Shown here: positions 8,660 to 16,767 of the stretch, piece by piece
How the letters are laid out: each line of letters opens with the position of its first letter
Position numbering within the stretch: position 1 is the first letter of the stretch
Assembly (NCBI GenBank): GCA_021648465.1
Contig: JAKISR010000001.1
Coordinates: 31,095 to 95,094 of the forward strand
Direction: 5' to 3'
DNA length: 64,000 bases
DNA from: Sulfurimonas sp.
Lineage (GTDB): Bacteria > Campylobacterota > Campylobacteria > Campylobacterales > Sulfurimonadaceae
The notes under the pieces: model-generated
Databases searched by the model: none
Told to the model about the DNA's origin: nothing
The model's input: the letters and a program-made list of their open reading frames with translations, nothing else
Program-made: the position numbers and the translations under genes

Positions 8660-8734
8660 TGGATGGGGATATAGGATTCGAACCTATGAATGCTAGCACC
8701 AAAAGCTAGTGCCTTACCACTTGGCGAATCCCCA
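8660..8734 (-). tRNA. tRNA-Gln (UUG)
   Basis: On the minus strand the sequence starts TGGGGATTCGCCAAGTGG, folds with acceptor TGGGGAT/ATCCCCA, D-loop AGTGGTAAGGC and anticodon arm CTAGC-TTTTGGT-GCTAG, and has GGTTCGAATCC in the T-arm. The loop gives anticodon TTG, reading CAA. CCA is encoded (8660-8662), with T as the apparent discriminator base, whereas G is usual in E. coli. It is the second gene of a two-tRNA transcript behind tRNA-fMet. Confidence 0.95.
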
Positions 8735-8752
8735 TCACTTATAAGTAAAAAT

Positions 8753-8829
<77 letters not shown>

Positions 8830-8864
8830 GTGTTTCTAACGTATCTCTATGTTAGTGAGGCGGA

Positions 8865-8893
8865 ATTATATATCAATTGTTTTTGTTTGTCAA
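8865..8893 (-). promoter_or_regulatory. sigma-70 promoter of the tRNA-fMet/tRNA-Gln transcript
   Basis: On the minus strand a perfect -35 TTGACA (8888-8893) and perfect -10 TATAAT (8865-8870) are separated by exactly 17 bases, 36 bases before the mature tRNA 5' end. Full consensus promoters are rare in this AT-rich phylum and are expected for stable RNA genes. A short CTAAC/GTTAG hairpin (about 8835-8855) lies in the leader. Confidence 0.88.
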
Positions 8894-8987
8894 GGATTTT
8901 TTTATTAAATATATAAATTTTTTTTTGAACTAAAATTAATCAACTTTTTTATATAATTCGCATAACTAAAATAAAGAAGAGTTTATT

Positions 8988-10013
8988 ATGCCAATACAAA
9001 GAGTACTTGAAGCTATTGATGAGATTAAAAGAGGAAATATGGTCATTATGATTGATGATGAAGATAGAGAAAATGAGGGTGATTTAGTTTATGCATCTGC
9101 TTTTTCTTCGCCTGCGCATGTCAATTTTATGGCTACACATGCAAGAGGTTTAATTTGTGTTGCTATTAGTAAGTCTATCGCTATAAGATTAGATTTAAAC
9201 CCTATGGTTAGCTCAAATACTTCCTCTTATGAAACAGCGTTTACTGTATCTGTTGATGCTAAAGATGCTTTAACTGGCATATCTGCTAAAGAAAGAGATG
9301 ATACCATTAAAATTTTAGCAAATCCAATTAGTAATTCTGATGACTTGGTAAAACCAGGTCATATCTTTCCTCTTATAGCTAAAGATGGTGGTACACTTGT
9401 TAGAACTGGTCATACCGAAGGCTCAGTTGACTTATGTCGTTTAGCAGGTCTTAGTGAATCATCAGTTATTTGTGAAATTATAAAAGAAAATGGTGAAATG
9501 GCAAGGCGTGATGATTTAGATATTTTTGGAGAGATTCATAATTTAAAAACAGTTTTCATCTCTGATATAGTTGAGTATCGTTTAGCAAACGAGAGATTAG
9601 TACATGAAACTCATCAAGAAGAGATAGAATTTTTTGGAACTAAAGTAAAAAAATATACTTTTAGTGATCATGATAAAGTGGAACACACTGCTATAGTATT
9701 TCACAATGCTACTTCTATGGCAAATGTAAGGGTGCATAATGTTGTGCCAGATATAGATTTGCTTTTAAACCAAAAAAAATATAATAATCTTATCAATTCT
9801 ATAGAGTATTTAAAACAAAATAGTGGTATTTTAGTATTTATAAATAAAACAAACCACCAAGATAATGCGCACATGAAAGAGATAGGAACAGGTGCTCAGA
9901 TATTAAAATCTTTAGGAGTATCTAAAATGAATCTTTTAACATCTATGAAACAAGCTGAATTTGTTGGACTTGTTGGATTTGGATTAGAGATAAATGAGGT
10001 TATAATTATATAA
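8988..10013 (+). CDS. ribBA: 3,4-dihydroxy-2-butanone-4-phosphate synthase with degenerate GTP cyclohydrolase II-like tail
   Basis: Residues 1 to about 205 are a complete RibB domain making the four-carbon precursor of riboflavin: the metal/substrate loop DDEDRENEGDL (23-33), THARGLICVA and TGHTEGSVDL. The C-terminal 130 residues align in outline with GTP cyclohydrolase II (RVHNVVPD, then LGVSKMNLLTS, then VGLVGFGLEI), but the zinc cysteine cluster and catalytic core of RibA are absent. This tail is therefore not an active RibA, a situation known in Campylobacterota RibB. The apbE gene follows 4 bases later, linking flavin supply to flavin use. Confidence 0.92.
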   Translation: MPIQRVLEAIDEIKRGNMVIMIDDEDRENEGDLVYASAFSSPAHVNFMATHARGLICVAISKSIAIRLDLNPMVSSNTSSYETAFTVSVDAKDALTGISAKERDDTIKILANPISNSDDLVKPGHIFPLIAKDGGTLVRTGHTEGSVDLCRLAGLSESSVICEIIKENGEMARRDDLDIFGEIHNLKTVFISDIVEYRLANERLVHETHQEEIEFFGTKVKKYTFSDHDKVEHTAIVFHNATSMANVRVHNVVPDIDLLLNQKKYNNLINSIEYLKQNSGILVFINKTNHQDNAHMKEIGTGAQILKSLGVSKMNLLTSMKQAEFVGLVGFGLEINEVIII

Positions 10014-10017
10014 ACTT

Positions 10018-10998
10018 ATGTTTAAAATTTTTCTTTTTCTTTTATCTTTAAATCTTTGTATGAATGCTAAAACGCTTTCGCGTACACAAGTGATAATGTC
10101 AACATTTATAACTATATCTGCACATGAAAAAGACAAACGCTATATAGAGGATGGTTTTAAAATTATTAGAAATGTAGAGATGTCTCTCTCTTCATATAAT
10201 CCAAAAGCTAAAATTTTTTTATTAAACAAAAACTTACAAGTAGAGTTAGATGAATATACTTATGAAGCTCTAAAACTAGCTCAAAAGTATTATAAACAAA
10301 GTGATGGTTACTTTGATGTAACAATTGGTTCTATTACAAAAGATTTATATAAATTTGGTGAAAATGAGCAAGTAGTGACAAAAAAAGAGTTACAAAGTGC
10401 TAAAGTGGATTTTTTAGCTTTAAGTTTTGATAAAAAAAAAGCATATATAAAAAATGGTATCAAAATTGACTTGGGTGGAATGGGTAAAGGATTTGCTGTT
10501 GATAGGGTAGTGGAGTATTTTTTAGAAAGAGATGTTAAAGATGCTACAATAGCTGCAAGCGGAGATATTCGATGCCTTATGGTGTGTAGCATAGATATAC
10601 AAAACCCATTCAATGATAACGCATTGATATCGTTTGAGAGTTCAAAAGAAAATTTAGGCATAACAACTAGTGGAAACTATAACAGATATATCAAGTCAGT
10701 TAAAAATAATCATTTAATAAATCCTAAATTAAAAAAATCTCAAGATAATTTTATCTTTATTACTCTTATAGGGGATATCTCCAGTTCCGATTTAGATGCT
10801 TATGCAACAGCAGTGAGCGTTATGCCCAAAGACAAAGCATATGAGTTTTTAGAGCGTATAGGTGTTGCTTATATAGTTTTACAAAGCGATAAAGAGTTGG
10901 TTATAAGTAAAAATATATCTAAATTTACAAATAATTTAATCATAAGTGATGCTGTAAAAAAGCAACCAAGATATATATACTATAAAAAGCAAAAATAG
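10018..10998 (+). CDS. apbE: FAD:protein FMN transferase (ApbE family)
   Basis: 326 residues with a signal peptide (MFKIFLFLLSLNLCMNA), so it acts in the periplasm. It transfers FMN from FAD onto a threonine of target proteins. The motifs DLGGMGKGFAVDR (151-163), TTSGNY (216-221) and the Mg-binding SDLDAYATAVSVM (257-269) match the family. The likely substrate is the TGAT-containing FMN-binding protein at 11839-12363, encoded on the opposite strand two genes away. Its 3' end overlaps the convergent membrane-protein gene by 63 bases. Confidence 0.93.
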   Translation: MFKIFLFLLSLNLCMNAKTLSRTQVIMSTFITISAHEKDKRYIEDGFKIIRNVEMSLSSYNPKAKIFLLNKNLQVELDEYTYEALKLAQKYYKQSDGYFDVTIGSITKDLYKFGENEQVVTKKELQSAKVDFLALSFDKKKAYIKNGIKIDLGGMGKGFAVDRVVEYFLERDVKDATIAASGDIRCLMVCSIDIQNPFNDNALISFESSKENLGITTSGNYNRYIKSVKNNHLINPKLKKSQDNFIFITLIGDISSSDLDAYATAVSVMPKDKAYEFLERIGVAYIVLQSDKELVISKNISKFTNNLIISDAVKKQPRYIYYKKQK

Positions 10999-11382
10999 AA
11001 AAAAAGATAACAGTTTCACATAGGCAAAAAATTCAAATCCATTAACAATTAAAATAGGTGTAAATATTTCAAGTATAGCAGTTATAAAAGTTACATATAT
11101 TAGAATTAAAGTGGCTTTTTTCTCTCTATGATTAGTAAATACTATGAAGTGAAGAAGAACCATAGAGATAAGCCCAAAAACAAATATATGAGGTAATATA
11201 ATTTTTAGTATTCCTAAAGTGCTTTGTGCAGGGATAAATTTCTCTTCATTACCGATGTAATACTCTAAAACAGAAGTAAAACTGAAACCAATTTTATGTT
11301 CAAAAAGTATTATGGCACTACTAATTAATAAAAGTGTAAAAACAAGATAGTAAAGTATAGAGAGCTTATACGATTTTTGCAT
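10936..11382 (-). CDS. four-helix inner-membrane protein, distal gene of the porin/flavoprotein group
   Basis: 148 residues with four hydrophobic segments (about 8-28, 58-82, 90-112, 120-142). After helix 1 it carries an exported loop YYIGNEEKFIPAQS, which matches the YLDP/GNEEEY loop of the next gene's product, so the two are probably paralogous. Histidines at PHIF and LHF within helix 2 could coordinate heme or a metal, but this is speculation. It starts inside the preceding gene (17-base overlap), so it is co-translated. Function unknown. Confidence 0.78.
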   Translation of the reverse strand: MQKSYKLSILYYLVFTLLLISSAIILFEHKIGFSFTSVLEYYIGNEEKFIPAQSTLGILKIILPHIFVFGLISMVLLHFIVFTNHREKKATLILIYVTFITAILEIFTPILIVNGFEFFAYVKLLSFFLFLLFIVYISWLLFYSITYD

Positions 11383-11839
11383 TTAATCTCCAAAATGAGT
11401 AAAAAATCATATAAATAGCCACAATATGCCATGTAAAAAATGTAATTATATATAAAGCCACAAAAGATGCTGATAAGTAAAAAGCTAAAGGTAAAAAAAC
11501 TAAAGAAAGCAAAGCATTTATCATAAGTAAGTTAGTTAAAATATTTCTACTTCTATTTGCAACTCTTATAAAAATAGCATTTAGAGTTAGTAGTATCATC
11601 ATAATAAAGAAAATTTGAGTGTGCCAAAACTCTAAAAAAGCAGCTTCATTCATCGGGTCTAAGTACTCTTCTTCGTTTCCAAAAAGTGTTATAGCTACAC
11701 TATCTATAGATATGCCAAAGTAGGAATTCATCACTAAAATATCTGAGATTAAATAAAGAAGTATAAAAACTAAAAAACCCTTTAATATAAGGCTCATTGC
11801 TTTATCGTTTTGGATATTATTTATAAGTGTAAATTTCAC
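11366..11839 (-). CDS. four-helix inner-membrane protein, paralogue of its neighbour
   Basis: 157 residues with four predicted helices (about 17-37, 67-90, 95-118, 124-150). The first periplasmic loop has LFGNEEEYLDPMNEAAFLEF followed by WHTQIF, and helix 4 has WHIVAIYM. The GNEE loop and the helix-2 histidine recur in the neighbouring gene. It overlaps the FMN-binding gene by one base. By position it may be the membrane electron donor or transport partner of that flavoprotein; no known family was recognised. Confidence 0.78.
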   Translation of the reverse strand: MKFTLINNIQNDKAMSLILKGFLVFILLYLISDILVMNSYFGISIDSVAITLFGNEEEYLDPMNEAAFLEFWHTQIFFIMMILLTLNAIFIRVANRSRNILTNLLMINALLSLVFLPLAFYLSASFVALYIITFFTWHIVAIYMIFYSFWRLNAKIV

Positions 11840-12363
11840 TATTTATCTTTTAAAATTTCTTTATAAATTGCAAAAGCTATTCTTGATCCATCAACTATAC
11901 TTCTAGCACTCATTGTGGCTCCTGTAATTGTTGGTATATCCCTTGAAACCTTTAACATTTTATCGGTAGGTATTTTGTTAAACTGTTTCATCCAAGTTTT
12001 TGAAGGAATATACTCAGCTGGTTCATTAAAAGCAATAATTTCTATGCTCTTTAAGATAGAGTCAATTGATATAGCATAAAGGATAACAGCACTTTTAGAG
12101 CGAACTTTTCTTTTTACCAAAACTCCATATCCCAAAGTTTTATTATTTTTTGTAGCCTTAAAAATTCTAAAAATTCTAGTTTTTATTTTAGCTTTTGCAT
12201 CTTTTTGAATTATTTGTATTTGAGCTTTTTTTAACAGCATATTTTTTTTACTAACTTCAATATCGTTTCCAAAATTTTGTTTCATAACATCTATTGGAGA
12301 GATAAGCATTTTTGCATTAAGTGAGAGTGCTGTTAGAAAGATAAATAGGATAAATTGTTTCAT
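11839..12363 (-). CDS. periplasmic FMN-binding domain protein (NqrC/RnfG-like)
   Basis: 174 residues with a signal peptide (MKQFILFIFLTALSLNAKML). The C-terminal half is a flavin-binding domain: GYGVLVKRK, SIEIIAFNEPAEYI and, decisively, TITGATMSARSIVDG, where T150 of TGAT is the predicted site of covalent FMN attachment by ApbE. Such domains carry electrons across or outside the inner membrane. The gene lies 132 bases downstream of the porin and is translationally coupled to two membrane proteins, which suggests a reductase serving a porin-imported substrate. Confidence 0.87.
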   Translation of the reverse strand: MKQFILFIFLTALSLNAKMLISPIDVMKQNFGNDIEVSKKNMLLKKAQIQIIQKDAKAKIKTRIFRIFKATKNNKTLGYGVLVKRKVRSKSAVILYAISIDSILKSIEIIAFNEPAEYIPSKTWMKQFNKIPTDKMLKVSRDIPTITGATMSARSIVDGSRIAFAIYKEILKDK

Positions 12364-12434
12364 ATTTTAATTCTTTAATTTTTTGTTGATTGTATATAAT
12401 AATCTTTTTTTTGTCAATCTTATTTACTAAAATT

Positions 12435-12470
12435 GCAGGGTTTTACAACAGGAAAGAAGCAAAACCCATG
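12435..12470 (-). terminator. hairpin between porin and FMN-binding genes
   Basis: GGGTTTT (12438-12444) pairs with AAAACCC (12461-12467) across a 16-base loop, extended by GCA/TGC around a bulged A. It sits 30 bases past the porin stop and has only a modest T-run after it on the minus strand, so it may attenuate transcription into the downstream genes rather than stop it. Confidence 0.5.
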
Positions 12471-12495
12471 CTTAAAATAGTAAAAATATTTTTTT

Positions 12496-13767
12496 TTAAA
12501 AAATAAAGCCCATAGAAAGACTAAAAATATTTGTTTCATCTTCATAAGAAGCTTCAGAATTATCTTTATGCATAGCATAATCAGCTTTTAGTACAACTTG
12601 TTCATGAGGAAAATAATTGATACCAAAAGTTATAGAATCTGTAGAACCCACACCAGTACCACCTGTTATTTTATCTTGAGCAGAAACACTCTCATACTGA
12701 ACAAAAATAGGCATTTTATTTTGAGATTTTGTTAATGATGATATATTGTAACCAAGATTTATAAAACCACCTGTTGCTTTTTCTGGTTCACCTATAACAG
12801 TTTTAGAGCGATCAGTTTGAGTATAAACACCATAAGCTCTAAAAGCATTTAAATTATAATCAAAGTGAATGTCAGCCATTGTTAAACTTGAATCTATATA
12901 TGCTGAAGCACCTACAAATAAGCCATTAATACCAGTATAGTCAATTCTTGTTAAAACAGCTAATCCTAATCTTTCTGTACTTTCATTAGCTCTAAAAGAA
13001 CCAAGACGGCTCTTTCTTATCCAGTTATCACCTTGTCCAAGCCCTCTGCTTAGTTGTAAAGCAGAAAATGCACCAACATGGTATGATAAATCGTCTGTAA
13101 TTTGACCATATGCCAATATGCCATTTGGATGCCAAGTGGATGGAATTAATTTTTTAGCCGTATTTGGTCTTTGAACAGTTGTAAAGAGTGTTGGTTCATG
13201 TTTTTCATTTATTAGTCCTATAGGCATTAACATATTACCAACTCTTAAATTAAAATTTTCATTAATAAGAAAATCAAGATACATAAATTCAATAATTACA
13301 TAACCATCACCACTAGCACCTTCTTGTATACCACCATGTTCAAACTCTAACTCAACATTTAAAATAATATCATCAGTAAATTTATAACCAATAAATGGAA
13401 TAAATCTGTATACATCTATGTTGTCTGCATTTCTAGTACCCTCTTTTGACTTGTGATAATAATCTATTTTTCCATAGCCACCAATACTTAATGGGGATTT
13501 AGAGTAGTATATTTTAGATGCAGCTGCACCCATACCACTATGAGATTTTGTGATATCAACCTTAGTGTAGTTAAAACCTGTTTGTAAATCACTAGTTTCA
13601 TCAATTAAAAATTGAGTTTGCTCTTCTTGGTTTTGAACTTGTTTTTGAAGTAAGTCTATTTGCTTTTTTAGTTCTGCTATATCAGAAGCCACATCTGCAT
13701 TTGCATAAGTAGCAAGTGTTAAAACTGTTGCAATACTTAAAGTAAATTTATTTTTTAAGATTCCCAT
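12496..13767 (-). CDS. outer-membrane porin with N-terminal coiled coil
   Basis: 423 residues with a signal peptide ending near ATYANA, then a heptad-rich coiled-coil (DIAELKKQIDLLQKQVQNQ, residues 28-46) typical of trimeric or periplasm-spanning porins, then many amphipathic beta strands (GGYGKIDYY, ILNVELEFEHGG, FNLRVGNMLMPIG) ending in the aromatic C-terminal SLSMGFIF. The C-terminal phenylalanine is the usual barrel-assembly signal. A GGGAAAAA ribosome site precedes the ATG. Two Fur-like sites lie upstream, so the substrate may be iron-related. Confidence 0.85.
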   Translation of the reverse strand: MGILKNKFTLSIATVLTLATYANADVASDIAELKKQIDLLQKQVQNQEEQTQFLIDETSDLQTGFNYTKVDITKSHSGMGAAASKIYYSKSPLSIGGYGKIDYYHKSKEGTRNADNIDVYRFIPFIGYKFTDDIILNVELEFEHGGIQEGASGDGYVIIEFMYLDFLINENFNLRVGNMLMPIGLINEKHEPTLFTTVQRPNTAKKLIPSTWHPNGILAYGQITDDLSYHVGAFSALQLSRGLGQGDNWIRKSRLGSFRANESTERLGLAVLTRIDYTGINGLFVGASAYIDSSLTMADIHFDYNLNAFRAYGVYTQTDRSKTVIGEPEKATGGFINLGYNISSLTKSQNKMPIFVQYESVSAQDKITGGTGVGSTDSITFGINYFPHEQVVLKADYAMHKDNSEASYEDETNIFSLSMGFIF

Positions 13768-13794
13768 TTTTTCCCTTTTATAAATAACTAAATG

Positions 13795-13800
13795 ATTATG
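13795..13800 (-). promoter_or_regulatory. candidate -10 box of the porin gene
   Basis: CATAAT on the minus strand, 28 bases before the porin ATG. It abuts the second Fur-like site at 13800-13818, so a bound repressor would block it. Confidence 0.4.
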
Positions 13801-13818
13801 ATATCTGATATCAATATC
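13800..13818. promoter_or_regulatory. weaker Fur-box-like palindrome
   Basis: GATATCTGATATCAATATC; on the minus strand it matches the 19-base Fur consensus at about 13 of 19 positions and overlaps the presumed porin promoter. Confidence 0.45.
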
Positions 13819-13861
13819 GCTTGGTAAAAGAATTGTAATCTTTATTTCCTTAAATGATTAT

Positions 13862-13880
13862 TAAAATGATAATTATTATC
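13862..13880. promoter_or_regulatory. Fur box
   Basis: TAAAATGATAATTATTATC matches the classical Fur operator (GATAAT GATAAT C ATTATC) at about 16 of 19 positions, with 12 of 13 in the core GATAATTATTATC. It lies 95-113 bases before the porin start and about 85 bases before the divergent gene at 13965, so it could control either. A further GATAATAATTAAT stretch lies at about 13898-13910. Confidence 0.7.
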
Positions 13881-13964
13881 ATCAATATATTAAATTGATA
13901 ATAATTAATATGTGAGATTAAATATATTAGTTATAATAAATTAAAAAATAATGATGAAGAGATA

Positions 13965-14699
13965 ATGAGAGAAAAATTTAATAGAATTGAAGATGCTCAA
14001 GAAGTAAATATAGAAGTTTACCTTGATGCTAAAGAGTATAAAGAATTAAACCCTTGGATATTTAGTGTTTTTATAAAATATGACACATATAGTGAGTCTG
14101 ATGGTGGCTTAGATAATTTTTTTGAAACAAAAGAATCTCTTATAATCACATTAGAGTATGAAACAAAAGCAAAATATGTTGGAAATAGATTAGTTGGAGA
14201 CTGGAGTGAGATATATTTCTATGCTCCTAATTCAAAAAACTTAGATGTTATTACGGCAAAGATATTAAAACCAACAGCTTATATATATGAAAGTAATGTT
14301 GCAAAAGATAAAGATTGGGAGTTTTTTGAACATAATATTTTTCCAACTGATTTAGAGTTATCTTTAATGCAAAGTATAAAGATAATTGAGCTTTTGGAAG
14401 AGGAGGGTGATAATATCTTAATCCCAAGAGAAGTAGAACATTATGCTTCTTTTGAAACATTAAGTCAAAAAGACAGATTTATAGATAAAGTAACTCATGC
14501 AGGTTTTAAATTTAAAGATGATATTAGTATCGAAGAGTTTGATAATGGAGTGGCACTAATAAAAGAGCATAATGTAACTATAGATGAATTACATAAGATC
14601 ATCTCTAAACTTATGTTGTTAATTAAAGAAGAGTGTGGTGAGTATGAACTTTGGAGTACAATAATTCAAGATTCTAATATAACAGAAAATAAATTATGA
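13965..14699 (+). CDS. DUF695 / RraB-like two-domain protein
   Basis: 244 residues without signal or membrane segments. The N-terminal part (about 1-140) resembles DUF695 (WIFSVFIKYD, YFYAPNSKNLD, DWEFFEHNIFPTDLE). The C-terminal part (about 150-235) resembles the RraB family of ribonuclease E inhibitors (HYASFETLSQKDRFIDKV, then GFKFKDD). The fusion is found in other bacteria; its target here is unknown, since Campylobacterota lack a typical RNase E. It overlaps the CASDH gene by ATGA and is divergent from the porin. Confidence 0.75.
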   Translation: MREKFNRIEDAQEVNIEVYLDAKEYKELNPWIFSVFIKYDTYSESDGGLDNFFETKESLIITLEYETKAKYVGNRLVGDWSEIYFYAPNSKNLDVITAKILKPTAYIYESNVAKDKDWEFFEHNIFPTDLELSLMQSIKIIELLEEEGDNILIPREVEHYASFETLSQKDRFIDKVTHAGFKFKDDISIEEFDNGVALIKEHNVTIDELHKIISKLMLLIKEECGEYELWSTIIQDSNITENKL

Positions 14700-15874
14700 A
14701 AATAACATTAATTATCGGAGCTGGAGGGGTAGGTCGCGTTGTTGTGCATAAATGTGTACAAAATATAGATGTATTTGGTAAAATAATACTTGCTAGTAGA
14801 AGTATAGGTAGATGTGAGATAATTAAGAATGATTTACCTGATGCCAATATAGAGATAACTACAGTTGATGCGGATATAACAGAGGAAGTTATTAAACTAA
14901 TAGAATCCTCTCAAGCTGATATTGTGATAAATGTAGCTCTTCCTTATCAAGATTTAACTATTATGGATGCTTGTATCGCAACAAAAACTCTATATCTTGA
15001 CACTGCAAATTATGAACATCCTGATGTTGCTAAATTTGAGTATAAACTTCAATGGGCAAGAGATGAAAAGTTTAAAAAAGCTGAGATAATGGGACTGCTT
15101 GGAAGTGGTTTTGATCCAGGAGCAACAAATGTATTTTGTGCATACGCTCAAAAACATTATTTTGATGAAATTCATTATATAGATATACTTGATTGTAATG
15201 CGGGAGATCACGGTTATGCTTTTGCTACAAATTTTAACCCTGAGATAAACCTTCGTGAAGTCTCCGCAAATGGAAGATATTGGGAAAATGGTAAGTGGAT
15301 AGAGACTAAACCGATGGAAATAATGCAAGTGTGGGACTATCCTGAAATTGGTAAAAAAGATTCATATTTGCTTTATCACGAAGAGATGGAGTCTTTAGTT
15401 AAACATATAAAAGGGCTAAAAAGAATTAGATTTTTTATGACTTTTGGGCAAAGTTATTTAACATATATGAAGTGCTTAGAAAATATTGGAATGTTAGGTA
15501 TAAAAGAGGTAGAACACAAAGGACAAAAAATAATACCTATAGAGTTTTTAAAAACTCTTTTACCAGATCCAGCCTCACTTGGGTCAAGAACAAAAGGAAA
15601 AACAAATATTGGAATAGTTGCAGAGGGTATAAAAGATGGTAAAAAAAGAAAGATATATATTTATCAGGTAAAAGATCATGAAGAGTGTTATGCTGAAACA
15701 AACTCCCAAGGTGTTTCATATTCAACTGGAGTTCCTGCTATGATAGGAGCAAAACTTATGCTTGAGGGCAAATGGAGTGGCAAGGGAGTGTTCAACATGG
15801 AACAGCTTGATCCAGACCCATTTATGGATGAAATGAATAAGCAAGGTCTTCCTTGGCAGACTAAAGAGTTATAG
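14696..15874 (+). CDS. carboxyspermidine/carboxynorspermidine dehydrogenase (saccharopine dehydrogenase family)
   Basis: 392 residues. An N-terminal Rossmann fold (ITLIIGAGGVGRVVVHKC, residues 2-19) is followed by a catalytic core with GSGFDPGATNVFCAYA and DCNAGDHGYAFATNF. It joins aspartate semialdehyde to putrescine (or diaminopropane) using NADPH. The product is decarboxylated by NspC, whose gene follows after one intervening gene. The arginine decarboxylase speA at 55247 supplies the start of the same route. Members of the broader family make saccharopine, but the nspC context decides the call. Confidence 0.9.
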   Translation: MKITLIIGAGGVGRVVVHKCVQNIDVFGKIILASRSIGRCEIIKNDLPDANIEITTVDADITEEVIKLIESSQADIVINVALPYQDLTIMDACIATKTLYLDTANYEHPDVAKFEYKLQWARDEKFKKAEIMGLLGSGFDPGATNVFCAYAQKHYFDEIHYIDILDCNAGDHGYAFATNFNPEINLREVSANGRYWENGKWIETKPMEIMQVWDYPEIGKKDSYLLYHEEMESLVKHIKGLKRIRFFMTFGQSYLTYMKCLENIGMLGIKEVEHKGQKIIPIEFLKTLLPDPASLGSRTKGKTNIGIVAEGIKDGKKRKIYIYQVKDHEECYAETNSQGVSYSTGVPAMIGAKLMLEGKWSGKGVFNMEQLDPDPFMDEMNKQGLPWQTKEL

Positions 15875-15882
15875 GATTTAAA

Positions 15883-16767
15883 ATGACTTTTGAGCATATA
15901 ATTAAAAATATAAACTCACTTCCACCATTATCTAATGTCGCACATATTGTTCAAACATTATATACAGGTGGACTTGAGAATTTAAATGTTTCAAGATTGG
16001 TGAGAGTTATAGAATCAGATGCAATGCTCGCTATAAATATTTTAAAATTGATTAATTCTCCTTATTATGAATTGAGAAATCCAGTTGTCTCTATAGCTCA
16101 AGCTGTAGCTCTTCTTGGTGCAGGACAGATAAACAAGTTAGTTATTTATTATGCTGTTAATGAAAAAATTAAAGCAGACCCTTCTATATATGGTTTTACA
16201 AACTCTCAGTTTAATGATTTATGTCAGCTCCAAAGTAGCTTAATGTTTCAATGGTACTCTAAAATTAATTTAAGAGAAGCAAAATTTTTATCTAACTTGG
16301 CACTCATGATGGAATCAGGAAAATTGATATTAGCTAATGAAGTTATTAAAAGTGATTATTGTGGTGAATTTAGAAAAGGTTTTAATGAATGCGAGAGTAT
16401 AGAATGCTATGAAAAAAGTTTGATAGGTACTACATCATATTATCTCACAGCAATACTTTTTCAACATTGGAATATTGAGCCTAAATATATAAATATATTA
16501 AAATCTTTAGATTTTACAGAAGAAGAACTTGAAAAAATAGAATTTATAAATAAAGACAAAGAAAAAAATACTAAAAAAGGTAAAGTATTTTCAAAAAGAA
16601 AAACTTTTAAACAAGAGCTTAAAGTTATAAGAACAGCAATAAATGTAAAAGATATATTATCTAATGAAGCAATTAGTAAGGCATCTGAAATTGTAAAAAG
16701 TATAGGTTTTTGTCAGATAGATTTTGAAGAGGTTGCATATAAAATAAAAGAGTCCTATATTGGATGA
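15883..16767 (+). CDS. HDOD domain protein
   Basis: 294 residues beginning with the HDOD signature region (INSLPPLSNVAHIVQTLY, then VIESDAMLAINILKLINSPYY, then VSIAQAVALLGAGQINKLV). HDOD is an HD-like domain without the metal-binding HD pair and serves in signalling or regulation. The last 80 residues are charged and lysine-rich. It is placed between the two carboxyspermidine genes and overlaps nspC by 8 bases, so it is expressed with polyamine synthesis, although no direct functional link is known. Confidence 0.87.
   Translation: MTFEHIIKNINSLPPLSNVAHIVQTLYTGGLENLNVSRLVRVIESDAMLAINILKLINSPYYELRNPVVSIAQAVALLGAGQINKLVIYYAVNEKIKADPSIYGFTNSQFNDLCQLQSSLMFQWYSKINLREAKFLSNLALMMESGKLILANEVIKSDYCGEFRKGFNECESIECYEKSLIGTTSYYLTAILFQHWNIEPKYINILKSLDFTEEELEKIEFINKDKEKNTKKGKVFSKRKTFKQELKVIRTAINVKDILSNEAISKASEIVKSIGFCQIDFEEVAYKIKESYIG

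Noticed and set aside
12395..12411. Weak second Fur-like palindrome upstream of the FMN-binding gene (GATTGTATATAATAATC)
   Set aside because: Only the outer bases are symmetric; it is better read as AT-rich promoter DNA, so not listed as a site.
15688..15897. 69-codon minus-strand ORF across the end of the CASDH gene
   Set aside because: Lies antisense to a conserved enzyme end and has no supporting features.
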